This document shows, piece after piece, positions 1-8,146 of a stretch of 64,000 nucleotides of DNA; position 1 is the first letter of the stretch, and every line of letters begins with the position of its first letter. Both the position numbers and the translations under genes were made by a program. This DNA is from Segniliparus rugosus ATCC BAA-974 (lineage in GTDB: Bacteria > Actinomycetota > Actinomycetes > Mycobacteriales > Mycobacteriaceae), in NCBI RefSeq assembly GCF_000185725.2, contig NZ_KI391953.1, forward strand, positions 860,750-924,749, given 5' to 3'. Under the pieces are notes generated by a model. The model was not told the origin of the DNA and ran no database searches. It worked only from the letters and a program-made list of their open reading frames with translations.

Positions 1-1
1 C

Positions 2-403
2 GGGGACAAGTCCTGGCGGTTGACGGCGGTGTGCTTCCTCGAGGAGCCGGACAGCGCCTACGTGCACTCGTTGGCGACGATGCCGAGCCCGGTGGAGTCG
101 TATTGGCCGGGCCGCCCCGGCTACGAGGCGGACGTGCCCCAGGCGGCTGTCGAGGACGCGAAGACGCTCAGCTCCGAGGAGCTGGCGGTCAAGCAGGACG
201 ACCCGTTGCGGCACGCGCAGGACGCCGCGAAGCGGGACCCGGACGGCCTGTACGACCCGGTCGGCCTGCCCCCGAAGGAGGCCGAGTGGTACCGCAAGTC
301 CGCGGAACGCTCGGGCAGGGCGCAGCTCACCAACGCCCGCTGGAAACAAGAACTCGACCAGTACCGCAAAGAAGAACGCGGCGGCGACAACCTGAACTGG
401 TGA
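2..403 (+). CDS. C-terminal end of an unknown protein, cut by window start
   Basis: The frame is already open at base 2 and ends with TGA at 401-403, so about 133 C-terminal residues are visible and the start lies outside the window. The visible part is hydrophilic, rich in Asp, Glu, Lys and Arg, without membrane segments, and ends in Asn-Leu-Asn-Trp. I do not recognise a family. The next gene begins 19 bases downstream behind a good ribosome binding site, so the two are probably co-transcribed. A TTG at position 20 could in principle start a short protein, but the frame stays open upstream of it, so a longer gene is more likely. Confidence 0.55.
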   Translation, partial: GDKSWRLTAVCFLEEPDSAYVHSLATMPSPVESYWPGRPGYEADVPQAAVEDAKTLSSEELAVKQDDPLRHAQDAAKRDPDGLYDPVGLPPKEAEWYRKSAERSGRAQLTNARWKQELDQYRKEERGGDNLNW

Positions 404-422
404 CCAGCAAGAGGAGAGTGAG

Positions 423-893
423 ATGACGCATCCTTTGGTGTTGACGAGCCCTGGGTTGGCGGCGGCGGTCGCCGGGGTGTCGAAGGAGAAGACCGCCTCG
501 GCGGTGGCCGCTTTGGCCCGTGAGGGTGTGCAGAGCACGTCCGCGTACACGCAGGGGCCGGTGTGGGGCCCGCTGTACGGGGCGTTGGCGAACAGCGGTG
601 CTGGTGTCGGCACCGATGAGTTCCGCGCCGCGCGGGACGCGGCGCGGAACGAGTTGCGCTCGCACGAGATCGACGGCTTCGAGCTTTTGGCCCGGTTGGA
701 GGGTCGTGTGGCCGTCAAGCCGGGCGAGCTGCCTCCGACTCGGGGCGAGTATGAGAGCCATCGCAACCTCACCTGGCGGTTGCGCGCCATGTTGCTCGCA
801 TTCAACGACCCGTACCAGGATCAACTGCTGGACGTGGCGCATTGCCTGCGCAACGGCGGGATGAGCGACTCCGAGATCACCAGCAAGCTCTAG
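423..893 (+). CDS. Hypothetical protein, 156 aa
   Basis: The ATG at 423 follows a GAGGAGAG ribosome binding site at about 411. The product is soluble-looking and mixed helical, with an Ala-rich N-terminal third and no signal peptide or membrane segment. No family is recognised. It probably forms an operon with the partial gene upstream. Its last 13 codons (NGGMSDSEITSKL) are duplicated almost exactly 1.7 kb downstream, just before modA, which suggests that the intervening DNA is an insertion or a rearrangement product. Confidence 0.6.
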   Translation: MTHPLVLTSPGLAAAVAGVSKEKTASAVAALAREGVQSTSAYTQGPVWGPLYGALANSGAGVGTDEFRAARDAARNELRSHEIDGFELLARLEGRVAVKPGELPPTRGEYESHRNLTWRLRAMLLAFNDPYQDQLLDVAHCLRNGGMSDSEITSKL

Positions 894-895
894 AC
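851..895 (+). repeat. Direct repeat, copy 1 (tail of the 156-aa gene)
   Basis: This 45-base segment is the 3' end of the preceding gene with its stop codon. It matches 2551-2595 at 41 of 45 positions; the four differences are all transitions. Copy 1 is in the intact gene and copy 2 is an orphan. Confidence 0.8.
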
Positions 896-1036
896 CATCG
901 CAATTCTGGCCGACGCGCGCGATCTGACGGATTCTGTCCGTGTTTTAGGATGGTGGGAACCGTCCGCAGATCGGGCGCGTCTCACTTTGCGTGATCGGTC
1001 GGCGTACGTCGACTAGCGAAGGAGCACCACAGCTGA

Positions 1037-1467
1037 CGCCAGCGGATTCCTGGGACAGCGGCGGTCAGTTTCTTCCTGGACCAACTCGATAAATGGGGCA
1101 AAGACCCCGTGATCGACCTGATCACCGGGAAGCCCACCCCTGTGACAGCTGCAGGGCTGCCGATCTTTAACACCAGTATCCCGCAGCTTCAAGCCCTTGA
1201 TGCCATGTCCAACAGTCCAGGCGGTCTGCCCGACCCTGCTCTCCCCACCGGAGGCCACGCACTTGACGAGATGCGTTCGCTTGGCATGGTGGATGAGAGC
1301 GGACGACTCCTGCCCCTGAACGTCTCCAACAGCTCGGGTTGAGCTACGACACGCTGGATAGGTGTCTAACGAGCTACTGGCAAAACTCTGGGCGAGATAA
1401 TGTCGTGAGCGATGTGGCCAACGCGAGTTCCGCTTACGATCACGTCACGGATAATAGAAAGAAATGA
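1037..1467 (+). pseudogene. Broken paralogue of the downstream TPR-region lipoprotein
   Basis: An open stretch from 1037 to 1342 encodes a segment that aligns with the C-terminal third of the next gene: both share a PGGLP motif, then a [GL][LM][GI]xx[EQ] stretch. The stop at 1340-1342 interrupts it. After a one-frame shift at about 1341 the similarity resumes (YDTLDRCLTSYWQN against TDTLDQYLTNYWRN) and runs to TGA at 1465-1467, which overlaps the ATG of the intact gene. No start codon with a ribosome binding site was found for the 5' part, and the N-terminal two thirds are missing. It reads as a degraded C-terminal remnant left by tandem duplication. This frameshift is not in a homopolymer, so true decay is likely. 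Confidence 0.65.
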
Positions 1468-2474
1468 TTAGTAAACGGTTCCTCTTCTGGATCTTATTCG
1501 TGGTGGTGGCGGTTGCTGGGTGCGGGCATCGCCCATCTGCGCGTTATCCCGATCAAGCCACACAAAAGCTGGCCGAAGCAGTTGGCGCGAACTCGCATAA
1601 AGTGATCCGTGATTTGATCGCAGGAGCAGACGGGGAGCACCCTGATGACGCGCTGATCGGGCACCTGCTGGGGCAAGACTGGGACGACGGGGGGAAGGCT
1701 GTGGCAGCAGTCGTGGCCTGGATCCCGGATGCTCGCGGCGATGACTTTTCTCTCGGCGGACAGACCGCGCACGCTGTCGCTACGTATATGGCGGCGCACC
1801 ATGACGATCTTTTGAAAGACAAGCGTCTCTTCGGGGATGCCAACCCACAACTTGCGCGGGCTCTGGCCAGAGCGATGGTGCCGTATCTTGCGTCTATGGT
1901 CCAAGACTTGGGCACGAGTACCGGGTTTCGACGGCTAGACGATGATCGCGCAGCTCGCAATACCAGGCGCGTCCTCACGGTGCTCGGCAGTGATGGTGTC
2001 GCGAGTCAGATCCTTAAAGAGGGGGTTCTTAAAACTCAGGAATCATGGTACGAACAGTACGCACAAGGCCTTGCGGCATCGCCCACCCGATACGGACCCG
2101 AGTTCGGGTACTCAGCGACGTTGCAAGGCGCTGCCGCGATGGCCGACTGCGCCGACCACGACCTGCGCACGCCAAACCCGAAAGCCAAACCTGATGTGTA
2201 CGACGCGAGCATGCCCCAGTTCCGCATCTTTCAGGAGCTTTCGACGCAGCCTGGTGGCTTGCCAGGCCAGAGTTCTGAGATTGCACGGTTCCAAGACCTT
2301 GGGCTCATCGACCAAGAGCAGCGCGTGATCGCACCAGAACAGGTGAAAGCCATAGGAGTGAACACCGATACGCTTGACCAGTACCTGACCAACTACTGGC
2401 GCAACGTCGGACTGGGAACGGTGGTGTTGGACGCGATCAAAGCGGGCAAGTTGTACGACGCGGCTACGGTCTAG
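1464..2474 (+). CDS. Lipoprotein with a T7SS-type TPR repeat region
   Basis: The 336-residue product starts with a lipoprotein signal: a hydrophobic stretch, then lipobox VAGC with Cys20. The rest resembles the TPR-repeat region of large mycobacterial type VII secretion proteins: an LIAGADG motif, then DWDDGGKA followed by a WIPD segment, then an HxVATYMA helix. This match is from memory of the family and was not searched. The protein would sit on the outer face of the membrane. The ATG overlaps the stop of the broken paralogue upstream. Base composition is lower in GC than modABC next door, consistent with acquired DNA. Its role is unknown; adaptor or immunity functions are only guesses. Confidence 0.6.
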   Translation: MISKRFLFWILFVVVAVAGCGHRPSARYPDQATQKLAEAVGANSHKVIRDLIAGADGEHPDDALIGHLLGQDWDDGGKAVAAVVAWIPDARGDDFSLGGQTAHAVATYMAAHHDDLLKDKRLFGDANPQLARALARAMVPYLASMVQDLGTSTGFRRLDDDRAARNTRRVLTVLGSDGVASQILKEGVLKTQESWYEQYAQGLAASPTRYGPEFGYSATLQGAAAMADCADHDLRTPNPKAKPDVYDASMPQFRIFQELSTQPGGLPGQSSEIARFQDLGLIDQEQRVIAPEQVKAIGVNTDTLDQYLTNYWRNVGLGTVVLDAIKAGKLYDAATV

Positions 2475-2550
2475 CCGAGTTTGTTGCGGCTCGACCGCGC
2501 TGGCCTCTGCCCGCCCTCCGGCGTGCGCTTGCGAGCGGTGGTCTGATCGA

Positions 2551-2595
2551 CAACGGCGGGATGAGCGATTCCGAGATCGCCGGCAGGCTCTAGAC
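2551..2595 (+). repeat. Direct repeat, copy 2 (orphan gene tail before modA)
   Basis: This orphan copy of 851-895 encodes NGGMSDSEIAGRL and a stop but has no gene in front of it. It lies 9 bases before the modA start. The arrangement suggests that the 156-aa gene once directly preceded modA and that about 1.65 kb carrying the lipoprotein and its paralogue was inserted with a partial duplication. Confidence 0.75.
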
Positions 2596-2603
2596 TCGAC
2601 CGC

Positions 2604-3364
2604 ATGCGGAACGCGTTGAGAGCGGCTGCGGCGGCTGTCGTGGTCTCGGCTGTGGCTTCGTGCGCGCACGCTGGGGCTCCGGGCGGGCAGGGGATCACGG
2701 TGTTCGCGGCGGCTTCGTTGCAGAAGGTGTTCACGGAGCTGGGCGGGCGGTTCGAGGCGCAGCATCCGGGGACGAAGGTGGCGTTCACGTTCGCGGGGTC
2801 GCCGACGTTGCTGGCGCAGTTGGACCAGGGGGCGCGGGGGATGTGTTCGCGTCGGCGGACGAGGCGAACATGGCGCGGGCGCGGCAGGCGAAGCTGGTGG
2901 GGGAGACGAGGGTGTTCGCGTCGAACCATTTGGTGATCGCGACGGCTGCGGGCAATCCGAAGCATATTGCGAGGCTGGCGGATCTGGCGGACCCGGCGTT
3001 GTCGGTGGTGGTGTGCGCCCCGCAGGTGCCGTGCGGGGCGTTGGCGGGGCGGGTGGAGGCGAAGGCTGGGGTGGCGGTCCCGGCGAGGAGCCAGGAGCCT
3101 TCGGTGAGCGATGTGCTGGCGAAGGTGCTATCCGGGGAGGCGGACGCGGGCCTGGTGTACCGCACGGACGCGAGCGCGGCGGGGGACCGGGCGGCGACGG
3201 TGCCGATCCCGGAGGGGGATTCGCTCGCGACGGAGTATCCCATCGCGGTGCTGAGCCAGGCTCAGGGGCAGGGGCGGGGGCAGACGGCGCAGGCTTTTGT
3301 GGATTTTGTGCTCGGCCCGCAGGGGCAGGAGGCGTTGGCGAAGGCGGGCTTTGGCGCACCGTGA
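2604..3364 (+). pseudogene. modA: Molybdate-binding lipoprotein ModA, frameshifted
   Basis: ModA is the extracellular molybdate-binding component of the ModABC importer. The N-terminal frame (from ATG 2604) has a signal peptide with lipobox VASC and the hallmark FAAASLQKVF segment of ModA. At about 2831-2840 (GGGGCGCGGGGG) the frame shifts by one base. The second frame continues with DVFASADEANM, the conserved ModA sequence, and runs to 3364. Joined, the two parts give a protein of about 253 residues, normal for the family. The shift fits one extra G in a G-rich run, so a sequencing error is as plausible as a disabled gene. modB and modC follow with overlaps. Confidence 0.8.
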
Positions 3365-4160
3365 GCGCGGGGGCGTGCCCGCGCCGCTGCTCGTGCCCGC
3401 CGCGCTCGGCCTCGCGTTGGTCACTTTGCCGGTGCTGTGCCTGCCCCGTGGGGTGTCGTTCGGCCAGCTGCCCTCGCTCGCGGCCTCGGCGGCGGCTCGG
3501 GACGCGCTCACGCTGTCGTTGATCACGACCACCACGGCCACCGCGCTGGTCCTGTTGCTGGGCACGCCGCTGGCGTTGTTCCTCGCGCGCGGCTCCGGGC
3601 GCGGGAGGGGCGTGCTGCGCGGGGTGTTGCTGGTGCCGTTGGCGTTGCCGCCGGTGGTGGGCGGCATGGCGCTGCTCTCGGCGTTCGGCAGGCGCGGGGT
3701 GCTCGGCGAGCAGCTGGACGCGTTGGGCGTGCGGATCGCGTTCTCCACCACTGCGGTGGTGCTGGCCCAGGCGTTTGTGGCCCTGCCGTTCTTCGCGCTC
3801 GCGTTCGCCAGCGCGCTCGCGGCGGCGGGCGAGGCTCCGGAGCGGGCGGCGGCGGGGCTGGGCGCGCGGCCGTGGCAGGTGCTGTGGCGGGTGACGCTGC
3901 CGAGGATGCGCCCCGCGCTGATCGCGGCGACGGCATTGGCGTTCGCGCGGGCGCTTGGCGAGTTCGGCGCGACGTTGACGTTCGCGGGCAGTTTCCAAGG
4001 GGTCACCCGGACTTTGCCGCTGGAGGTGTATTTGCAGCGGGAGGTCGATCCTGCCTCGGCGCAGGCGCTGTCTTTGGCGTTCCTCATCGTCGCGGTCGGC
4101 CTTGTGCTGCTCACCTTGTGGGCGGACCGTCGTCGGCCCGGACCGGACCCGGTCGCATGA
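3351..4160 (+). CDS. modB: Molybdate ABC transporter permease ModB
   Basis: This is the membrane-spanning subunit of the molybdate importer. The product is about 269 residues with five or six hydrophobic segments. It carries the EAA-loop signature of binding-protein-dependent permeases (AAAGLGARPWQVLWRVTLPR), followed by the ModB-typical FARALGEFGATLTFAG segment. The start is uncertain: TTG 3351, inside the end of modA, and GTG 3375 are both in frame, and neither has a strong ribosome binding site. I list the longer form. The stop overlaps the modC start as ATGA, indicating translational coupling. Confidence 0.85.
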   Translation: MAHRERGGVPAPLLVPAALGLALVTLPVLCLPRGVSFGQLPSLAASAAARDALTLSLITTTTATALVLLLGTPLALFLARGSGRGRGVLRGVLLVPLALPPVVGGMALLSAFGRRGVLGEQLDALGVRIAFSTTAVVLAQAFVALPFFALAFASALAAAGEAPERAAAGLGARPWQVLWRVTLPRMRPALIAATALAFARALGEFGATLTFAGSFQGVTRTLPLEVYLQREVDPASAQALSLAFLIVAVGLVLLTLWADRRRPGPDPVA

Positions 4161-5086
4161 GTCCGACGGGGCTGCGGATCGACGTGGCGCACCGGGGCCG
4201 GGGGGTCGAGGCGGCGTTCGACGTGCCCGCTGGGACGTGCGCGGCGCTGATCGGGCCGAACGGGGCGGGCAAGTCGAGCCTGCTCGGGATGGTGGCGGGC
4301 TTCGTGCGGCCCGACCGGGGGCAGGTCCGCGTCGGGGATCGCGAGGTGGCCGGGTTGCCGTTGTGGCGGCGCAGGGTCGCGCTCCTGGCGCAGCGCGCGG
4401 TGTTGTTCGAGCATTTGGACGTGCTGGACAATGTGGCGTTCGCGCCGAGGGCCGCCGGGCGCGGCACGGCGCGGTCGAGGGCGGCGGCGCGCGATTGGCT
4501 GGAGCGGGTCGGAGCCGGGGAGCTGGCCCGGCGGCGGGCGCGGGAGCTGTCCGGCGGGCAGGCGCAGCGTGTCGCGTTGGCGCAGGCGCTGGCCGCCGAG
4601 CCGGACGTGTTGCTGTTGGACGAGCCATTCGCCGCGCTGGACGTACCGGCGGCCGCGGAGCTGCGGGCCTTGCTGCGGCGGCTCGTGGCGGGGCGGACTT
4701 GCCTCTTGGTGACGCATGACTACGCCGACGTGGCGACGCTGGCGGATTCGGTGGTGGTGCTGGAGTCGGGCCGGGTGGCGCAGACGGCGCGGCCCGAGGA
4801 GCTTGCCGAACGCCCCGCCACCGAGTTCGCCGCCCGGCTGGTGGGGCTCAACCGCGTCGGGGACGCGCTGTTCCCGCCCTCTGCGGCGACTGTGCTGCTG
4901 GGCGGCGCGGAGGCGGCGCAGCATCGGGGCACGGTCATCGGCGTGGTCTCGCACGGGGAAGGGCTGCGGGCGCTGTGCCGGATCGGGGATTCGGTGGTCG
5001 AGGCCCCGGTCGGGCGCGAGCTCGCGCAGCGGCTGGAGCCGGGCATGGCGGTCGGGATCGCGGTGCGGGAGGGGGTCGCGCGATGA
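4157..5086 (+). CDS. modC: Molybdate ABC transporter ATPase ModC
   Basis: This is the ATP-hydrolysing subunit of the molybdate importer. The 309-residue product has Walker A GPNGAGKSS at residues 33-41, signature LSGGQ at 131-135, Walker B VLLLDEP at 151-157 and an H-loop in LLVTHD. The C-terminal 80 or so residues form a TOBE-like molybdate-binding region. The ATG overlaps the modB stop, and its own stop overlaps the start of the next gene (ATGA), so modBC and the peptidase-like lipoprotein are probably one transcript. Molybdenum supply may serve the molybdopterin oxidoreductase at 50852. Confidence 0.9.
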   Translation: MSPTGLRIDVAHRGRGVEAAFDVPAGTCAALIGPNGAGKSSLLGMVAGFVRPDRGQVRVGDREVAGLPLWRRRVALLAQRAVLFEHLDVLDNVAFAPRAAGRGTARSRAAARDWLERVGAGELARRRARELSGGQAQRVALAQALAAEPDVLLLDEPFAALDVPAAAELRALLRRLVAGRTCLLVTHDYADVATLADSVVVLESGRVAQTARPEELAERPATEFAARLVGLNRVGDALFPPSAATVLLGGAEAAQHRGTVIGVVSHGEGLRALCRIGDSVVEAPVGRELAQRLEPGMAVGIAVREGVAR

Positions 5087-6600
5087 GGCGGACGGCACGC
5101 GCCCTGCGGTGGGCGGCGCTCGGGACGGCGGCGGCGCTGGGGATGGCCGCGTGCGCGGCTCCGTCCGGACAGCAGGCTGGCCAGCGCCGCCACGAGCAGG
5201 CTTCCGCCCAAGCCCCGTCCTCGCCGCCGCCTGCGCCGTTCGAGCCCGCACCCGTGGTGTGGGGGCCGTGCGACGGCGGCGTGGCGCGGCCGGGGGAACG
5301 CTTCGAGCTTGCCTGCGCCGAGGTCGTGGTGCCGCTGGACTACGACCGCCCGGACGGGAAGAAGATCGCCATCGCGATCTCCCGCACCCGCGCCAAAGCC
5401 GCGCACGACCCGCTCGGGCCGCTCCTGATGAATCCGGGCGGGCCGGGCTCGCCGGGGCTCTCCACCGGACCGATCCTCGCTGGCGAGATGCCCGCCGCCG
5501 TGGCGGAGCGGTTCGACGTGATCGGCTTCGACCCGAGGGGCGTTGGCCGCTCCGGCCAGCTGAACTGCGTGGACGCGACGGCGATCGACACGCTCGCCGG
5601 GTTGCCGGATCTGCGCGGGGCCGGCGCTCCCGCCCGCGCGGAGGCGGCGCAGCGCGCGGTCAGCCAGGCCTGCGCCGCCGCCCTGGGCCCCGCCCTCGCG
5701 TTCTACAGCACCGTGGACACGGCCCGCGACATGGAGTCGATCCGGCGCGCGCTCGCGGCCCCGAAGATCAGCTATCTCGGCTTCTCCTACGGCACGTTCC
5801 TCGGCGCGGTGTACGCGCATCTCTACCCTGGCGCGGTGCGGGCGATGGTGCTCGACTCGCCGGTGGACTTCACCCGGCCTCGGGCCGAGTTCTTCGAGGG
5901 AGTCGCGTCCTCCTCGGAGGAGGTGTTCGACCAGTTCGCGGCATGGGCGGCGCGCGGCCCGGACGCGGCGCGGCTGCGGGATCTGCGCCCGAGGCTCGCC
6001 GCGCTCATCGCGCGGGACGCGCGCGCGGTGGACGTGCGCGACGTGTTCGGCAAGCTGCGCCGCTACGAGCAGTGGCCGAGGCTCGCCGATGTCCTCGCCA
6101 GCGCGCTCGACGGGCAGCGCCCGCCCCCGCCGAAGCCCCCGAGCCCGCAGGGGGCCAGCGCGCTGCGGACCGTCTGGTGCGACGACCAGCCGCCCGCGCT
6201 GCGAGTCCGGACCGACGAGGCGGCCCGGTTCGCGCGGGAATGGCCCGAGCGCAGCCCGATCTTCGGGGCCTCGTTCGCGAACCAGAGCTTCCCCGGCCTC
6301 TTGGACTGCGCGGGCTGGCCCGAGCCCGCCCATCCCGCCGGTCCCGGCCTGATATCCGGGACCGGCGCGCCGCCGTTGCTCGTGGTGAGCGGCCTGCACG
6401 ACCCGAACACCCCGCACCGCTGGGCGCAGGCGTTCGTCGCCGAGGTCGACAGCGCGGTCCTGCTCAGCACGCAGCGTCCCGGCCACGCGCAGTACCTGGG
6501 GCAGAGCGCGGCTCGAGGCTGTTTGAACCGGGGCGTGGAGGACTACCTGACGGAGTTGCGGCTGCCCGCCGAGGGCACGGTGTGCCCGATCGACGGGTGA
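5083..6600 (+). CDS. Secreted alpha/beta-hydrolase, tripeptidyl aminopeptidase-like lipoprotein
   Basis: The 505-residue product begins with a lipoprotein signal (lipobox MAAC, Cys24) and a Pro/Ala-rich linker. A hydrolase domain follows, with oxyanion-loop motif NPGGPGSPG, then DPRGVGRSG, nucleophile elbow GFSYGTFLG (Ser near residue 234), and a C-terminal TAP-like region containing SGLHDPNTPH with the acid and PGHAQY with the catalytic His. This is the family of Streptomyces tripeptidyl aminopeptidases and of mycobacterial CaeA/Hip1. It would process peptides at the cell envelope. The start overlaps the modC stop, an odd pairing for a peptidase. The exact substrate is unknown. Confidence 0.85.
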   Translation: MRRTARALRWAALGTAAALGMAACAAPSGQQAGQRRHEQASAQAPSSPPPAPFEPAPVVWGPCDGGVARPGERFELACAEVVVPLDYDRPDGKKIAIAISRTRAKAAHDPLGPLLMNPGGPGSPGLSTGPILAGEMPAAVAERFDVIGFDPRGVGRSGQLNCVDATAIDTLAGLPDLRGAGAPARAEAAQRAVSQACAAALGPALAFYSTVDTARDMESIRRALAAPKISYLGFSYGTFLGAVYAHLYPGAVRAMVLDSPVDFTRPRAEFFEGVASSSEEVFDQFAAWAARGPDAARLRDLRPRLAALIARDARAVDVRDVFGKLRRYEQWPRLADVLASALDGQRPPPPKPPSPQGASALRTVWCDDQPPALRVRTDEAARFAREWPERSPIFGASFANQSFPGLLDCAGWPEPAHPAGPGLISGTGAPPLLVVSGLHDPNTPHRWAQAFVAEVDSAVLLSTQRPGHAQYLGQSAARGCLNRGVEDYLTELRLPAEGTVCPIDG

Positions 6601-6710
6601 GTCGTCGGTTTAAAACGCTTGACAGGGCGTGGGAGTTCCCGCTCGGGCGTTGTTGCTTGTTTTCTCTCAAACAGTGGCGGACGGGCCGTCCTCGGGCGCA
6701 GCATCGTGTC

Positions 6711-7397
6711 ATGCCACTTTTTCATGTTGAAACCGCTGATTGGAATGAGATCTACCAGGGCGAGGGCGACGCGCACGCGGAGCTTTCGCCGTGGAACATC
6801 GGGGCCCCGCAGCCCGAGTTCGTCGCGCTGGAAGAGCGCGGCGAGATCCGGGGCGCAGTGCTCGACGCCGGGTGCGGCGTCGGCGTGACGTCGGTCTGGT
6901 TGGCCGAGCGCGGGCACGAGGTCGTCGGGTTGGACCTCTCCGCCGTCGCGGTGGAGCGGGCCCGCCGCCTCGCCGCAGAGCGAGGCGTGTCCGCGCAGTT
7001 CGCGGCGGCGGACCTCAGCGAGTTCGGCGGCTGCGACGAGCGGTTCGACACCGCTGTGGACAGCGCGGTGTTCCACTCCATGCCGGTCGCGCTCCGGGAG
7101 CCCTATATGCGCAGGCTGCGCGCCGCGCTGCGCCCCGGCGGGCGCTTCTACGCCCTCGTGTTCGCCGCCGAGGCGTTCCCGCGCCATGAGTTCGGGCCCC
7201 GCGCCTTCACCGAGTCCGAGCTGCGCGATGCGGCGGGCGCGCATCTGGCCGTGGACGAGGTCCGGGCCGCCCGCGTGCATCTGCTCGCCCCCAAACCCGG
7301 CGCGCTGCCCGAGGGCTTCGAGTGGCGCGGTGTGGTCATCGGCCCCAGCGGCCTCGCCCAACTGCCGGGCTGGCTCCTGGTCGCGCACCGCGACTAA
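6711..7397 (+). CDS. Class I SAM-dependent methyltransferase
   Basis: The 228-residue product has the SAM-binding motif LDAGCGVGVTSVWLAERG, then an acidic residue in VVGLDLS, and a motif-IV-like DSAVFHSM, all typical of the Methyltransf_25/11 fold. The N-terminal WNEIYQG is typical of small-molecule methyltransferases resembling thiopurine or tellurite-resistance enzymes. The gene stands alone, 110 bases after the peptidase gene, and converges with the MPT64-like pair with only 3 bases between the stops. The methyl acceptor cannot be told from sequence. Confidence 0.8.
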   Translation: MPLFHVETADWNEIYQGEGDAHAELSPWNIGAPQPEFVALEERGEIRGAVLDAGCGVGVTSVWLAERGHEVVGLDLSAVAVERARRLAAERGVSAQFAAADLSEFGGCDERFDTAVDSAVFHSMPVALREPYMRRLRAALRPGGRFYALVFAAEAFPRHEFGPRAFTESELRDAAGAHLAVDEVRAARVHLLAPKPGALPEGFEWRGVVIGPSGLAQLPGWLLVAHRD

Positions 7398-7400
7398 CGC

Positions 7401-8141
7401 TCAGCGGTATTCGGGCCGCAACGTGTCGCCGAAGGCTCCGAGCGGGATCCGTGTGGTGAACGCCCCTGCGGCCATCGACCCGACGCGGGATCTGGGCAGG
7501 TAGACGACCAGCTCGGTCGTGGTGAGCGCGAACGCGGTGTAGGTGCCGTCGTTGTAGCCGCCGCCGATGGAGAGCTGGTCGAGGCCGCCGCCCTTTGGCG
7601 CGTAGCGCAGCACGAGCGGGGTGATGGCGGTCGGGATGTTCGTCCCCGCCTTGAACAAGTCCGCGAGCTTGAGCTGCCGGTGCTCGGCGAGGTCGAAGGT
7701 CATCGTCAGGAACTCGTCGGTCGGATGCGCCGAGGAGGTGACGTTGACCAGCTCGTGGAACACCAGGCTCTGCACCGAGGCGGAATGCTGGTATTTCTGG
7801 TGTTCGGCGATATCGCCCGCCGCCAGGGTCTGCGGAGCGGAGGGGGTCGAGGCGCGCAGCGCGGCGACTCGGCTCTTGATGAACGCGGCGAGCTGCGACT
7901 GGACCCACTCGTCGCCGAGCATGTCGTCGGGGATCGGGCTGCTGTAGCTGATCGCCCGGTCGTCGGACAGGTTCTCCTGGAACTCGCAGCGCGGCTCGTC
8001 GGTCTGGCGCGGGTAGAGCCCGTGCTCGCGCCACGTCCCGCCCACGGCCTCGCAGACGCCCGCCTGGTCGGCGGAGGCAGGAGCCGCCGCGAACCCGCCG
8101 AGCGCGACCGAGGCGAGCAACGCGCAGAAGAGCCGACGCAT
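7401..8141 (-). CDS. Secreted MPT64/RsiV-like protein (DUF3298 type)
   Basis: The 246-residue product has a cleavable signal peptide ending at ASA, a Cys pair in GVCEAVGGTW and CEFQE, and a C-terminal region like DUF3298, found in mycobacterial MPT64 and TB22.2 and in anti-sigma factor RsiV (FHELVNVTSSAHP, LADLFKAGTN, then a TELVVYLPR strand). Proteins of this family are secreted or surface-exposed; some are major antigens with unclear biochemical roles. It follows its paralogue (8839-8147) after 5 bases, so the two are one operon. Family assignment is by recognised motifs, not by search. Confidence 0.75.
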   Translation of the reverse strand: MRRLFCALLASVALGGFAAAPASADQAGVCEAVGGTWREHGLYPRQTDEPRCEFQENLSDDRAISYSSPIPDDMLGDEWVQSQLAAFIKSRVAALRASTPSAPQTLAAGDIAEHQKYQHSASVQSLVFHELVNVTSSAHPTDEFLTMTFDLAEHRQLKLADLFKAGTNIPTAITPLVLRYAPKGGGLDQLSIGGGYNDGTYTAFALTTTELVVYLPRSRVGSMAAGAFTTRIPLGAFGDTLRPEYR

Positions 8142-8146
8142 GCCGA

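Noticed and set aside
2112..4628. An 838-codon open frame on the minus strand opposite modABC
   Set aside because: Its translation is Arg/Pro/Ala low complexity with no domain. It is the antisense shadow of GC-rich genes with clear ModA, ModB and ModC motifs.
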